A stretch of DNA of 64,000 bases from Opitutus sp. GAS368 (GTDB taxonomy: Bacteria; Verrucomicrobiota; Verrucomicrobiia; Opitutales; Opitutaceae), in assembly GCA_945903545.1 (NCBI GenBank), contig CAMDOO010000001.1, positions 47,327-111,326 of the forward strand. Direction: 5' to 3'. Made by a program: the position numbers and the translations under genes. Under the pieces are notes generated by a model. It was not told the DNA's origin, did no database searches, and saw only the letters and a list, made by a program, of their open reading frames with translations. This document shows positions 45,119-53,534 of this stretch, piece by piece; positions within the stretch are counted from its first letter, which is position 1, and each line of letters opens with the position of its first letter.

Positions 45119-45158
45119 ATAGGACTTATGGGGCCTATAGGACGTATAGGGCCTATGC
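45119..45158. repeat. Family E repeat overlapping the E1 stop codon
   Basis: ATAGGACTTATGGGGCCTAT, then AGGACGTATAGGGCCTATGC: four 10-nt units. The TAG of the E1 gene (45153-45155, minus strand) is inside the last unit. Confidence 0.65.
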
Positions 45159-47207
45159 GATCCAGGTACTGATGCGATCGATGACCTTCTCCAGCGTCGG
45201 CCGGAAGGCTTGCTCCAGCTCGGGGGCGAAAGGCACCGGCAGGTCGAGCGAGCCGATGCGCAGGGGCGGAGCCTTGAGGGCGGAGAAGTGTTCCTCGGTG
45301 AGGCGGGCGACAAGCTCGGCGCCGAAGCCGTGGGTACGCCGGCCCTCGTGCAGGACGATGAGGCGGCCGGTGCGGGCGAGGGAGGCCTTGATGGTGTCGA
45401 GCTGCAGCGGCGCGAGGCAGCGGAGGTCGAAGAGGTCGAAGGACTTTTCGTACTCGTCGGCGAAATAGGCGGCGACCTCGGCGGCGACGAGGGCCATCTC
45501 GCCGTAGCTGACGAAGGTGGCGTAGTCGCCCTGGCGCACGTGGTGCGGCCGCCAGACGGAGCGGTAGTTGGGATCCCACGCGACGGGATGCCTGCCGCGG
45601 CGGTAGAGCGCCTTGTGCTCGAAGAGGATGACCGGGTTGTTGTCCTCGTACGCCGCGAGCAGCGCGTTGAAGGCATCCTGCGCGGTGCTCGGGTAGAGGC
45701 CCTTGAGGCCGGGCATGGAGAGGAAGAAAGACTCGAGTTCCTGCGAGTGGAACGAGCCGAAGGTCAGGCCGCCGCCGGCCGGCAGGCGGAGAACCAGCGG
45801 GCAGGCCGCGCCGGAGCGGAAGCGCATGGTCGCGGCGTTGAGCGTGATCTGCGTGGTGGCCTCGGTGGCGAAGTCGGCGAACTGAAATTCCTCGATGGGG
45901 CGGTGGCCGTTGACGGCGAGGCCGATGGCGTAGCCGGTGCAGCCGCTCTCGGCGAGGGGGAGGTTGAGCACGCGGGGCCGGCCGAAGTCGCGGAGGAGAT
46001 GCTCGGTGATCTTGAAGGCACCACCGTAAGTGCCGATGTCCTGGCCCATCACGAGCGACTCCGGCCGCTCGGTAAGGATCTTGCGCAGGGCGCGGTTGAG
46101 GGCCTGGGCGTAAGTGAGCTGCTCCGGGGCGTTGGCGGCGGCGGGCGTCGAATCGAGCGAGGGCACCCAAGGGAGGAGGGCAGAAGCCGGGGCGAAGAGG
46201 TCGGCTTTCATGCCGGCCGGGTCGGGCCGCGGCACTGCGAGCGAATGGCTGAGGCAGGCCTCGACGAAGGCGGCGAGTTCCTGCTCGGTGGCGGCAAGGC
46301 GGGCCTCGCCGAGCTTGGCGGCGAGCTGCGCGCGCAGCTTGGGCAGCGGATCGCGGGCGAAGAAGTCCTCGCTCTCGCCCGGCTTGAGATAGTCGCAGGT
46401 GTCGTACGCGGCATGGCCGCGGAGGCGGAGGGTGCGGGCCTCGACGAGCAGCGGGCGCCCAGAGGAGCGGACCGTGGCGAGGGCGTCGGCCAGGGCGGCG
46501 GTGGCGCCGGCGGCGTCGGTGGCGTCGATCCGGCGGCCCTCGATGCCGTAGCCCTGGGCGCGCTTCCAGAGTTCAACGCCGGGGCCAAACTGCTCGGAGA
46601 CGGGCGTCGAGTAGGCGTAGCCGTTGTTCTCGATCACGAAAAGGACGGGAAGCGAGAGCTGGGCGGCGAGGTTCATGACCTCGTGCGTGTCGCCCGTGCT
46701 GGAGGAGCCGTCGCCGAAGAAGGCGAAACCGATCGCCGGGCGGCCCAGCCGCCGTTGCGAATCCGTGGCGCCGGCCACGGGGCCGAGCATGGCGCCGAGA
46801 TGGCTGATCATCGGCAGCGAGCGGTGTGCCGGGTCGCCGTGGTGGATGTTGCCCTCGCGCGCCCGGGTCGGGCTGCCGGCGTTGGCGAAGTACTGGTTGA
46901 AGTGGTCGCAGAGGTGGCCGCTCCAGACCAGGTGGCCGCCGAAACCGCGGTGAGTGAACGACACGACGTCGATCGCCTTGTCGGCGAGCAGCGCGAGGGG
47001 GACCACGAGGCCCTCGTTGCCCTGCCCGCCGCAGACCGTGCCCTTGATCAGGCCCTGCCGGAAGAGGTCGAGGATGCGGTTGTCGCCCGTCCGGGCCAAG
47101 TGCATCCAGGCGAAGACCCGGAGCAGGCTCTCATCGGGATTCCGGCCGAGCTCATCGGCACGGAGTTGGCGGGATTCGAGGATCGCGGGGGTCTGCGGGA
47201 ATGCCAT
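45153..47207 (-). CDS. 2-oxoacid dehydrogenase E1, alpha and beta subunits fused
   Basis: The protein has 684 residues from the ATG at 47207. The first half is an E1 alpha subunit with the thiamine diphosphate motif (FFGDGSSSTGDTHEV ... VIENNGYAYST). After a short linker near residue 365 the second half is an E1 beta subunit (MGQDIGTYGGAFKITEHLL, RLPAGGGLTFGSFHSQELES, LIVLHEGRRTHGFGAELVA). Branched-chain 2-oxoacid or acetoin/pyruvate specificity cannot be fixed. No E2 or E3 gene is adjacent. Fused E1 forms are known in Bacteroidetes and relatives. The stop codon lies in a family E repeat. Confidence 0.88.
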   Translation of the reverse strand: MAFPQTPAILESRQLRADELGRNPDESLLRVFAWMHLARTGDNRILDLFRQGLIKGTVCGGQGNEGLVVPLALLADKAIDVVSFTHRGFGGHLVWSGHLCDHFNQYFANAGSPTRAREGNIHHGDPAHRSLPMISHLGAMLGPVAGATDSQRRLGRPAIGFAFFGDGSSSTGDTHEVMNLAAQLSLPVLFVIENNGYAYSTPVSEQFGPGVELWKRAQGYGIEGRRIDATDAAGATAALADALATVRSSGRPLLVEARTLRLRGHAAYDTCDYLKPGESEDFFARDPLPKLRAQLAAKLGEARLAATEQELAAFVEACLSHSLAVPRPDPAGMKADLFAPASALLPWVPSLDSTPAAANAPEQLTYAQALNRALRKILTERPESLVMGQDIGTYGGAFKITEHLLRDFGRPRVLNLPLAESGCTGYAIGLAVNGHRPIEEFQFADFATEATTQITLNAATMRFRSGAACPLVLRLPAGGGLTFGSFHSQELESFFLSMPGLKGLYPSTAQDAFNALLAAYEDNNPVILFEHKALYRRGRHPVAWDPNYRSVWRPHHVRQGDYATFVSYGEMALVAAEVAAYFADEYEKSFDLFDLRCLAPLQLDTIKASLARTGRLIVLHEGRRTHGFGAELVARLTEEHFSALKAPPLRIGSLDLPVPFAPELEQAFRPTLEKVIDRISTWIA

Positions 47208-47271
47208 GGACGGATCCGACGGTGGGCGGGCGCTTCGGCGTGGGCAAGCGAGAGTTGCCGGCCGGAAGCCG

Positions 47272-47380
47272 GAGTAGTTGGGAGTTGGGCATTGGTAGTT
47301 GGTGCAGGCAGTCCGGTCGCAATCCCACATTTTGGCCGGTTGGTCCGGACCAATTACCAAGTTCCAACCACTAACGACCC
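47272..47380. repeat. GTTGG / CCAAC tracts upstream of the E1 gene
   Basis: AGTTGGGAGTTGGGCATTGG, then TAGTTGGTG, faces CCAATTACCAAGTTCCAACC at 47350-47377, so the two halves can pair imperfectly. Similar wording occurs at 14848-14880 and 48846-48867. Confidence 0.45.
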
Positions 47381-47397
47381 GCGGCCGATGGGCCGGG

Positions 47398-47724
47398 TCA
47401 GATCTTCGCCAGCAGCTTTTCCTTCAGCGCGGCCTTGGGCATCATGCCGACGATCTGCTCGACGACCTTGCCACCCTTGAAGAGCAGCATGGTGGGGATG
47501 GCGCGCACGCCGAACTCGGCGCCGATGGCCTCGTTCTCGTCCACGTTGACCTTGGCGATCACCAGTTTTCCGTCCAACTCACCGGCAATCTCCTCGAGAA
47601 TCGGGGCGATGGCCTTGCAGGGTCCGCACCAGGGCGCCCAGAAGTCGACGAGCACGGGCGTGGCCGAGGCGTCGATGGTCGATTTGAAGGTGTCGGTGGT
47701 GAGGTTCGTGATTTTGGCGGACAT
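47398..47724 (-). CDS. trxA: Thioredoxin
   Basis: The protein has 108 residues. It is a general cytoplasmic disulfide reductant. The active site WAPWCGPCKAIAP lies near residues 28-40, with the cis-proline in VRAIPTMLLFKGG. Size and ending are those of classical TrxA. It follows the scpA and 86-residue genes on the same strand after 55 bp. Confidence 0.97.
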   Translation of the reverse strand: MSAKITNLTTDTFKSTIDASATPVLVDFWAPWCGPCKAIAPILEEIAGELDGKLVIAKVNVDENEAIGAEFGVRAIPTMLLFKGGKVVEQIVGMMPKAALKEKLLAKI

Positions 47725-47779
47725 GATTTAGATGGGAAAGAGGGATTAACTTTTCGCGGGAAGGCAAGCGCCGGCCGGG

Positions 47780-48040
47780 TCAGCGCGGGGTGGACTTGCC
47801 GATGATCTCGGCGAGCTCGGTGGGCTCGACCTCGTTGAGGTCCTTGCGGCGCTGCTTCAGTTCCTCGAAGGTCTTGACCACGGTCTCGGTCATGCGCTCG
47901 TGGGTTTCCTCCGAGCCGCCGGCGATGGTGAAGCGCTCGCCGCGGGTGACGCGCTTGTGGCCGTCGGTGTTGTCGAGGCCGACGCCGAGGAGCGAGGCGC
48001 GCGGCCCGGGGCGCTTGCGGGATGACTTCGGTTTGCTCAC
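47780..48040 (-). CDS. Conserved-looking 86-residue protein coupled to scpA
   Basis: The protein has 86 residues. Its start overlaps the scpA stop (ATGA, 48037-48040), so it is co-translated with scpA. A basic start (KPKSSRKRPGPR) is followed by LGVGLDNTDGHKRVTRGERF and a charged helical C-terminus (TVVKTFEELKQRRKDLNEVE). No family is recognised. Position suggests a role with chromosome segregation, but this is only context. Confidence 0.75.
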   Translation of the reverse strand: MSKPKSSRKRPGPRASLLGVGLDNTDGHKRVTRGERFTIAGGSEETHERMTETVVKTFEELKQRRKDLNEVEPTELAEIIGKSTPR

Positions 48041-48825
48041 GCCTCTACGGTGCTTTCGACCGCCGGGGATTCAAGTGGGATTTCCGGCACGGCGTGGCAC
48101 ACAATATCGGCGTAGTTGGCGTCCTGCTGCAGCTTCAGGCGGCCGAGCCGGGTGAGTTCGAGCACGGCGAGAAAGGTGGCGACGAGCTTGCGCAGGGTGG
48201 TGCCCCCGGGGAAGAGCTGGGCGAAGACGAAGCTCTTGTCGGTCTGGATGCGTCCGAGGATCCATTCCATTTGGTCGGCGACGGTGATCTGCTCGTCGTG
48301 GATCTCGCCGACGACGAGTTTCTCGGCGAGGCGGCGGAGGACGAGGTTGAAGGTGTGCCAGAGATCGATGCGGCCGACGCCCTTGAGTGGGCGGTCGAGC
48401 GGGTCGCCGGAGAGGGAGGAAACGTAGCGCTCCATCAGGTCCTGGCGCTCGGTGATGATCTCGCCGAGGCGGGCGGAGGCCTCCTTGAACTTGCGGTATT
48501 GGAGGAGCTGGTGGACGAGCTCCCAGCGCGGGTCCATCTCGTCCTCGGGCCCATTCGGATCGATCGCGGCCATGCCCTTGGGGAGGAGCATGCGGCTTTT
48601 GATCTCCATCAACGTGGCGGCCATGACGAAGAAGTCGCCGGCGATCTCGAGGTCAAGCTCCTGCATCGCGTGAATGGCGGCGATGTACTGGCGCGTGACC
48701 GACTCGATCGGGATGTCGTAGATATCGAGCTCGTTCTTCCGGATCAGGAAAAGGAGAAGATCCAGGGGACCCTCAAAGACCGGGAGCTTGATGCGGTAGT
48801 CGGAGTCGGGAAGCGCGGTGGGCAC
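48037..48825 (-). CDS. scpA: Segregation and condensation protein A
   Basis: The protein has 262 residues from a GTG at 48825. It is the kleisin that links SMC heads with ScpB. The N-terminal signature YRIKLPVFEGPLDLLLFLIR with LDIYDIPIESVTRQY is diagnostic, LMEIKSRMLLPKG follows, and the C-terminal winged-helix region has TFLAVLELTRLGRLKLQQD. scpB is not adjacent. An upstream extension would lie in a CCAAGTGCCAAG repeat and is not used. Confidence 0.94.
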   Translation of the reverse strand: MPTALPDSDYRIKLPVFEGPLDLLLFLIRKNELDIYDIPIESVTRQYIAAIHAMQELDLEIAGDFFVMAATLMEIKSRMLLPKGMAAIDPNGPEDEMDPRWELVHQLLQYRKFKEASARLGEIITERQDLMERYVSSLSGDPLDRPLKGVGRIDLWHTFNLVLRRLAEKLVVGEIHDEQITVADQMEWILGRIQTDKSFVFAQLFPGGTTLRKLVATFLAVLELTRLGRLKLQQDANYADIVCHAVPEIPLESPAVESTVEA

Positions 48826-48903
48826 AGCGGAAAGTGCGAAGTAACAAGTGCCAAGTGCCAAGAAAGAATCTGCGGGCCGGATTCCTGATCCCCAGCCATG
48901 TTT

Positions 48904-49581
48904 TCAACGGGATTTTCCCGCGAGCAGCAAGGGCACGATGTCGGCGACCCGTTCGAGAATCCTGGCTGCGGTGGCGAAGTTGGCTGCGCGGGTGAATTCG
49001 GTCGGGATGACCCAGCAGTCGAGGTCCGCGGCCCGGGCGGCAACCAAGCCCCGGGGAGCATCTTCGATCACCAAGCACCGTGAGGCGGGCAGGCCGGTGC
49101 GGGTGATCGCGGCGAGATAGGGATCGGGGGCAGGTTTGCTTTGGGCGTAGTCCCCCTGGGTCAGCGCGAAGTCGAAAAACTCCAGCAGCCCGGTGCGGCG
49201 GTGGATAGTCTCGAAGTGGCTGCGGCGCGAACTGGTGACGATCCCCATGACGAAGTGCGGGCGCAAGGCCTGCAGCGTCTCGCGCACGCCGACGATCGTG
49301 AGGGATTCCTGCTCCAGTAGACGCTGGTAGCGCTCATTGCGCGTCTGGCGCAGGGCTTCGATGTCGGACTCCGCCAGCCCGCGTTCAGCCAAAAGGTGCG
49401 CGGTGCCATTGTCGCTGGCCAGAAAGTGCTCGAAGTGAAGTGGCAGGGTCAGGTCGACCCCAACGTCGGCGAGGATTTCGCGCGTGGCCTGGAAGTACCA
49501 CCGCTCGGTGTCGACCAGCACCCCGTCGTTGTCCCACAGGATCGCGCCGTACACGGGGTGGCTGGAGCGGGAGGCAGTCAA
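48904..49581 (-). CDS. HAD-superfamily phosphatase (subfamily IA)
   Basis: The protein has 225 residues. Motif I is ILWDNDGVLVDTE near residue 17 with the cap insertion after it, motif II VTSSRRSHFE, motif III KPAPDPYLAA and motif IV VIEDAPRGLVAARAA. The layout is that of phosphoglycolate phosphatase and beta-phosphoglucomutase relatives. The substrate cannot be told. It is a single gene on the minus strand between rsmB and scpA. Confidence 0.88.
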   Translation of the reverse strand: MTASRSSHPVYGAILWDNDGVLVDTERWYFQATREILADVGVDLTLPLHFEHFLASDNGTAHLLAERGLAESDIEALRQTRNERYQRLLEQESLTIVGVRETLQALRPHFVMGIVTSSRRSHFETIHRRTGLLEFFDFALTQGDYAQSKPAPDPYLAAITRTGLPASRCLVIEDAPRGLVAARAADLDCWVIPTEFTRAANFATAARILERVADIVPLLLAGKSR

Positions 49582-49663
49582 AGGGATCGGACGCGAACGG
49601 CGGGATTTAGATTCCGAGACTCGGTAGGGGGTTGGGCCATGTTTGCTGGATGGTCAAAAGCCT

Positions 49664-51112
49664 TCAGTCTTTGCGTCCGAGGGTGCAGACATAAAACCCG
49701 TCTGTTTCGTGCCAGGAAGGCAGGATCGTGAGCGATGACGCTGGGTGCAGAGTTTCACTTAATACGTGAAATGCTGGGCGGAGCCCGGGAGCCGAAAGCC
49801 CGGCGAGGGGGGCGGGGGCGAAATCGGGGTGGGCGGAGAGGAAGGCGGAGATCACGTCCTCGTTCTCGGCGCGGCTGAGGGAGCAGGTGGCGTAGATGAG
49901 GCGGCCGCCTCGTTTGACGAGGGCGCTGAAGCGGTGGAGGAGGTCGCGCTGGCGGGCGGCGTCGGAGGCGATCCACGCGGGGGTGGTGGTCCACTTGAGG
50001 TGCGGGGCGCGGCGCCAGGTGCCGGAGCCGCTGCAGGGGGCGTCAACCAGCACGGTATCATACGGACCTGTGGGAGTAGATGTTATCCTGATGGACGCCG
50101 TGCTGGAGTTGAAAGTTGAAGGTTGAAAGTTGAAGGCCGCAGACGGGGCGCCGGCCGATTTGAGATTTGAAATCTGAGATCTGAGATCGCCGGGCGCAGC
50201 ACGGCCCACGGGGAGCCCGGCCCGACGGGCGCGCTCGGCGAGCTCGTCGAGCGCGGCGGGGCGGATGTCGTGGGCGTCGATGCGGCCCTCGGGGCCGAGG
50301 AGGGCGGAGAGTTGCCGGGTCTTGCCGCCGGCGCCGGCGCAGGCGTCGAGCCAGCGGCCGCCGGGGGCGATGCCGACGGCGGCGAGGATGAGTTGGGAGC
50401 CGAGGTCCTGGATCTCGAAGGCGCCGGAGAGGTAGGCCTCGGTCTTGGTCACGTCGGCCTCGCCATGGATCCGATAGGCTCCGGGTAGGAGCGGGCTCGC
50501 GGTAGCGGTCCAGCCGCGGGCGGCAAACTCGGCGAGGGCGGGCTCGGGGTCGGCGGCCTGGAAGCGCAGCCAGAGCGGGGGCCGCGTGTGCAGGGCGTTG
50601 AGCTCGATGGGCTCGAAGGCCGCGGGGCAGTGCGCGCGAAACCATTCCGGGAGGAGCGAGGGCAGGGGCGCGGTGGCGCCCAGGCGCGGGCGCAGCTCAG
50701 CTTCCTGCGCGGCGACAGTTGGCGGGCAGGCGGGCCACAAAGCGGATGATGCCTGCGGCCCGCCGGCGACGTCGGGCCCTACCTCACTGGTCGGCGGACC
50801 AGCATTCAGGATGGCGGCACGAAATCCGGCGGTCGCGGGTGTTTCCGCGGCGAGCCAGGCGATGGCGGCGACGGCGGCGTCCGGATCCGAATCGAGGCGC
50901 GGCTCGATCCACGGGAGGTAGCGGACGGCGGTGTAGATCAGTTCGCGGTAGAGGCGGCGGTCGCGGGAGCCGAAGGCCTTTTCGGCGGCGAGGAGTTTGC
51001 GGATCCGGTTCGGCAGATCGCGATCGCGGCGCCAGTGGGGCCGGAGGGCGCCGAGCAGACGGAGCAGGATGCGCTGCTGGTTGGCGACGCGATGATCGGA
51101 GTTTTTAACCAC
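49664..51112 (-). CDS. rsmB: 16S rRNA m5C967 methyltransferase RsmB-like, with repeat-encoded insertions
   Basis: The protein has 482 residues from a GTG at 51112. Motifs of m5C RNA methyltransferases: SAM-binding LDACAGAGGKTRQLSALL, VLVDAPCSGSGTWRR with the Cys of motif IV, and LIYATCSLSRAENE with the motif VI Cys. The frame carries several unexpected segments, each matching a dispersed repeat family: residues about 110-133 (family D), 307-318 (RSQISNLKS, family F), 325-336 (AFNFQPSTFNSS, family G) and 445-455 (family I). The start codon lies in the end of a family B element. All leave the catalytic motifs intact, so it may still work. Confidence 0.92.
   Translation of the reverse strand: MVKNSDHRVANQQRILLRLLGALRPHWRRDRDLPNRIRKLLAAEKAFGSRDRRLYRELIYTAVRYLPWIEPRLDSDPDAAVAAIAWLAAETPATAGFRAAILNAGPPTSEVGPDVAGGPQASSALWPACPPTVAAQEAELRPRLGATAPLPSLLPEWFRAHCPAAFEPIELNALHTRPPLWLRFQAADPEPALAEFAARGWTATASPLLPGAYRIHGEADVTKTEAYLSGAFEIQDLGSQLILAAVGIAPGGRWLDACAGAGGKTRQLSALLGPEGRIDAHDIRPAALDELAERARRAGLPVGRAAPGDLRSQISNLKSAGAPSAAFNFQPSTFNSSTASIRITSTPTGPYDTVLVDAPCSGSGTWRRAPHLKWTTTPAWIASDAARQRDLLHRFSALVKRGGRLIYATCSLSRAENEDVISAFLSAHPDFAPAPLAGLSAPGLRPAFHVLSETLHPASSLTILPSWHETDGFYVCTLGRKD
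49748..49776. repeat. Decayed family I palindrome, in frame in rsmB
   Basis: CAGAGTTTCACTTAATACGT, then GAAATGCTG. Arms pair at 11 of 14 positions and the sequence matches the core of the perfect palindromes at 29834 and 30477. On the minus strand it encodes part of the C-terminal region of RsmB. Confidence 0.6.
50103..50136. repeat. Family G repeat (GTTGAAAGTTGAAGG), in frame in rsmB
   Basis: Four TTGAA(A/G)G-type units. On the coding strand they read as alternating AACTTTCAACCTTCAACTTT, encoding A-F-N-F-Q-P-S-T-F-N-S-S. Confidence 0.7.
50157..50190. repeat. Family F heptamer repeat, in frame in rsmB
   Basis: On the coding strand: GATCTCAGATCTCAGATTTC, then AAATCTCAAATC. It encodes D-L-R-S-Q-I-S-N-L-K-S just before the motif IV region. 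Confidence 0.75.
50713..50782. repeat. Family D repeat piece, in frame in rsmB
   Basis: On the coding strand it starts GTAGGGCCCGACGTCGCCGG, matching the arm of the element at 17185-17248. It encodes E-V-G-P-D-V-A-G-G-P. The other end is not clear. Confidence 0.55.
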
Positions 51113-51267
51113 GGATTACACGGATTGCACGGATGAGAAGGGATGCGATTTCCGGGTGAGGGCACCCGGACGACAAGGATTGTGCGGAATGAATCATGAT
51201 CGCGGCCGGGCCGGCGGCCCAGCCCTACCTGCCGCATCCGGTTTTATCTGCGAAATCCGCGGTTAAA
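51105..51267. repeat. Family B inverted-repeat element with nested hairpin
   Basis: The left end is TTAACCACGGATTACACGGA. The right end is the complement of TTTTAACCGCGGATTTCGCA. A family H hairpin lies inside at 51150-51170 and a CCCTACC piece at 51216. It fills the lptD-rsmB gap and holds the first codons of rsmB. Confidence 0.68.
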
Positions 51268-51275
51268 ATTCGGGC

Positions 51276-53363
51276 TCAGAATCCGATCGAGCGGATGCGG
51301 AGGTTGAAGCCGAAATTGCTCTCGCGGCGGGGGCCGTCGTACACGGTCACGGTGTAGACCAGCTGCCAAGTGTCGCCGAGGGTCTGGGTGATGCCGTAGG
51401 CCTGCTCGTTGAAGCGGCGCTTGCGGGCGTCGTAGCTCAGGCGGCCCTGGAGGGTCAGGACCTCGCTCAGGCGGCGGGAGGCCTCGACGGCGTACTCCTC
51501 GGTGTCGGATCGGAGGTAGTGGTTGTTGAAGCGCAGCGCCCAGACATTGCCGTCGCGGAGCGTGAGGCCGGTGTTGATCTGGCGGAGGCTGAAAGTTTGC
51601 GGGGCGAAGCTCTGGTAGAGATCGAAGCGGAGCCAGTCGGCCGGGGTGACGGCGAGGGTGGTGTGGACCTCGGAGACGTCGCGCACGCCGGCCGGGCGGT
51701 GGAAGCGGAAGTCGGCGGCGGCGTTGAAGGTGACGAGGTCGCGCGAGCCGTACTGGGAGTCGCGGGTCTGCAGGGTGTTGTCGATCCCGACACGGAGCGT
51801 CTCGACCGAGGGCAGGTCGTCGAGGTTGCGGACGGAATCGAGTCCCAGCGGAGGCAGGTAGGTCGTGAAGGTGCGGCGGTCGATGGACGGAATTTTCGCG
51901 GCATCGAGGTCGGCGCGGGGGAAGTAGCGGTAGGAGAGGGTCGGGGTGACGAGGTGGCGGAGGCCGTTGATGCCCCAGGTGTCGTTGCGGTAGTTGAAGG
52001 TGCCGCTGGCGCGGAGGGCGGCGTCGAAGCCGAGTTCGCCGACGGTGCGCGTGGTGCCGCCGGGGACGAGGGCGCCGCGGGTGTTGTCATAGCGGGTGAT
52101 GCGGCCACCGGCGACGGGAGTGACGTTCAGCCAGTCGCCCTGGTTGAACGGCCGGCGGAGCGAGTAGTAGGCGTCGAGGCGGTCACTCTCGAGCGTGGTA
52201 CCACCGCTGGCCGGATCCTCGCGGAGGTGGGCGGCGCTGGCGTGGAACTGCTCGTAGAGGCCGGGGCGGATTTCGCGCTGGAGCAGGTCGAAGCTCAGCT
52301 CGGGCAGGCGCTCCGGCACGGTGGAAAAGTTGTTCGTCTGGAAGCGGGTGAAGAGGGTCGTGAGGTAATTTTTCCCGGTGGAGGTCGCCTCGGCGAACGT
52401 GTCGGGCTCCTGCACGGGGTAGAAACTGTTCGGCTTGAAGTCGCGGACGATCTCCGAGTCCTTCCAGTAATTGAGGTGGGCGTTGACGGTGAGGCGGTCG
52501 TTGAGCCGCTGCCAGTGGCGCCACTCGAGGAAACCGCGGTTCTCGGGGACGGGGCGCCCGAGGAGGTCGGTCTGCTTGTCGCCATGGTCGTTGATGTAGC
52601 CGGAGCGGAACTCGCCCGTGACGCGCTCGGAACCGTCGGCCGAGGCGTATTCGCCGATCGGGCCGGCCATGATGCCGCGCGCGGTGTAGAGCCCGAGCTC
52701 GCCGCCAAGACGGAGGGAAGGGGAGACGGGGAGGAGGAGGCCGGCGTCGAGGCTGAGCCCGAGGGTCTGGCGGTAGCCGGTGGTGAGCGTGACCTGGGCG
52801 AGGAACGAGTCGCTCAGCGTCTGCTGGAATTTCGGCAGGCGGATCGGGAGGCCGGCACCGACCCCGAGACGGGCGCCCTGGGCCTGGATCCCACCGCCCT
52901 GCGTGACAGTGAAACGGTCGGCGCGGCCGGTCGGGGTGAGTGAACCCGGCTCGCGGTAGGTGACGGTGGCGTTGTCGATCGAGATGCGGGACGGGGCGCC
53001 GCGGACATAGGTGCCCTCGGCGCGTGTGCCCTCGGCGTACCACGGGTAGCTGCCGGCGCGGACGTTCTCCGCGGTGAAGGCGCCGGTGTTCTCATTGAAA
53101 GTCAGCTTGTCGGCCAGCAGGCGGAGGGGCCCTCCGGTCAGCACCACGTTGCCGGTCAGGTCGGTCATGCCGGTGCGGAGGTTGCGCTGGCCGTTGTCGG
53201 CGGTGAGCAACAGGCCGGGTCCGGCAATGCGGACATGGCCGCGAAGGACGGCGGTGGAGAGATCGGAGCTGCCCGAATCGGCGTTGAAAGTATAGTTCGC
53301 CTCGGCGGCTCGGACGGTGCCGGCGGCGACGATGAGAAGCAGGAGAAGAAAGCGACGAATCAC
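51276..53363 (-). CDS. lptD: LPS-assembly outer-membrane protein LptD-like
   Basis: The protein has 695 residues from a GTG at 53363, at the signal peptide RRFLLLLLIVAAGTVRA. Residues about 25-180 form an LptA/OstA-like periplasmic domain (VLRGHVRIAGPGLLLTADNG, NVVLTGGPLRLLADKLTFN). The remainder is a beta-barrel with alternating hydrophobic strands (LSYRYFPRADLD, RFNNHYLRSDTEEYAVEASR) ending in a terminal Phe (IRSIGF), as expected for BAM substrates. It inserts LPS in the outer leaflet. It diverges from glgB. Confidence 0.85.
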   Translation of the reverse strand: MIRRFLLLLLIVAAGTVRAAEANYTFNADSGSSDLSTAVLRGHVRIAGPGLLLTADNGQRNLRTGMTDLTGNVVLTGGPLRLLADKLTFNENTGAFTAENVRAGSYPWYAEGTRAEGTYVRGAPSRISIDNATVTYREPGSLTPTGRADRFTVTQGGGIQAQGARLGVGAGLPIRLPKFQQTLSDSFLAQVTLTTGYRQTLGLSLDAGLLLPVSPSLRLGGELGLYTARGIMAGPIGEYASADGSERVTGEFRSGYINDHGDKQTDLLGRPVPENRGFLEWRHWQRLNDRLTVNAHLNYWKDSEIVRDFKPNSFYPVQEPDTFAEATSTGKNYLTTLFTRFQTNNFSTVPERLPELSFDLLQREIRPGLYEQFHASAAHLREDPASGGTTLESDRLDAYYSLRRPFNQGDWLNVTPVAGGRITRYDNTRGALVPGGTTRTVGELGFDAALRASGTFNYRNDTWGINGLRHLVTPTLSYRYFPRADLDAAKIPSIDRRTFTTYLPPLGLDSVRNLDDLPSVETLRVGIDNTLQTRDSQYGSRDLVTFNAAADFRFHRPAGVRDVSEVHTTLAVTPADWLRFDLYQSFAPQTFSLRQINTGLTLRDGNVWALRFNNHYLRSDTEEYAVEASRRLSEVLTLQGRLSYDARKRRFNEQAYGITQTLGDTWQLVYTVTVYDGPRRESNFGFNLRIRSIGF

Positions 53364-53534
53364 CCGGCGAGCAAAGTCCGCGGCCTCACCCCGTGCAAGC
53401 CCCCAGCGGGTCGGTCGTGTGCCATGCGTCAGGCGAAGAATCACGAGGAATCCGAACGAAAATTGCAGATAAAGTTTCATGGAATTGTCCGCTCCGGGCT
53501 TGGCGGCGGTCGAACCGCCTCCCAGCCTTGGGAT

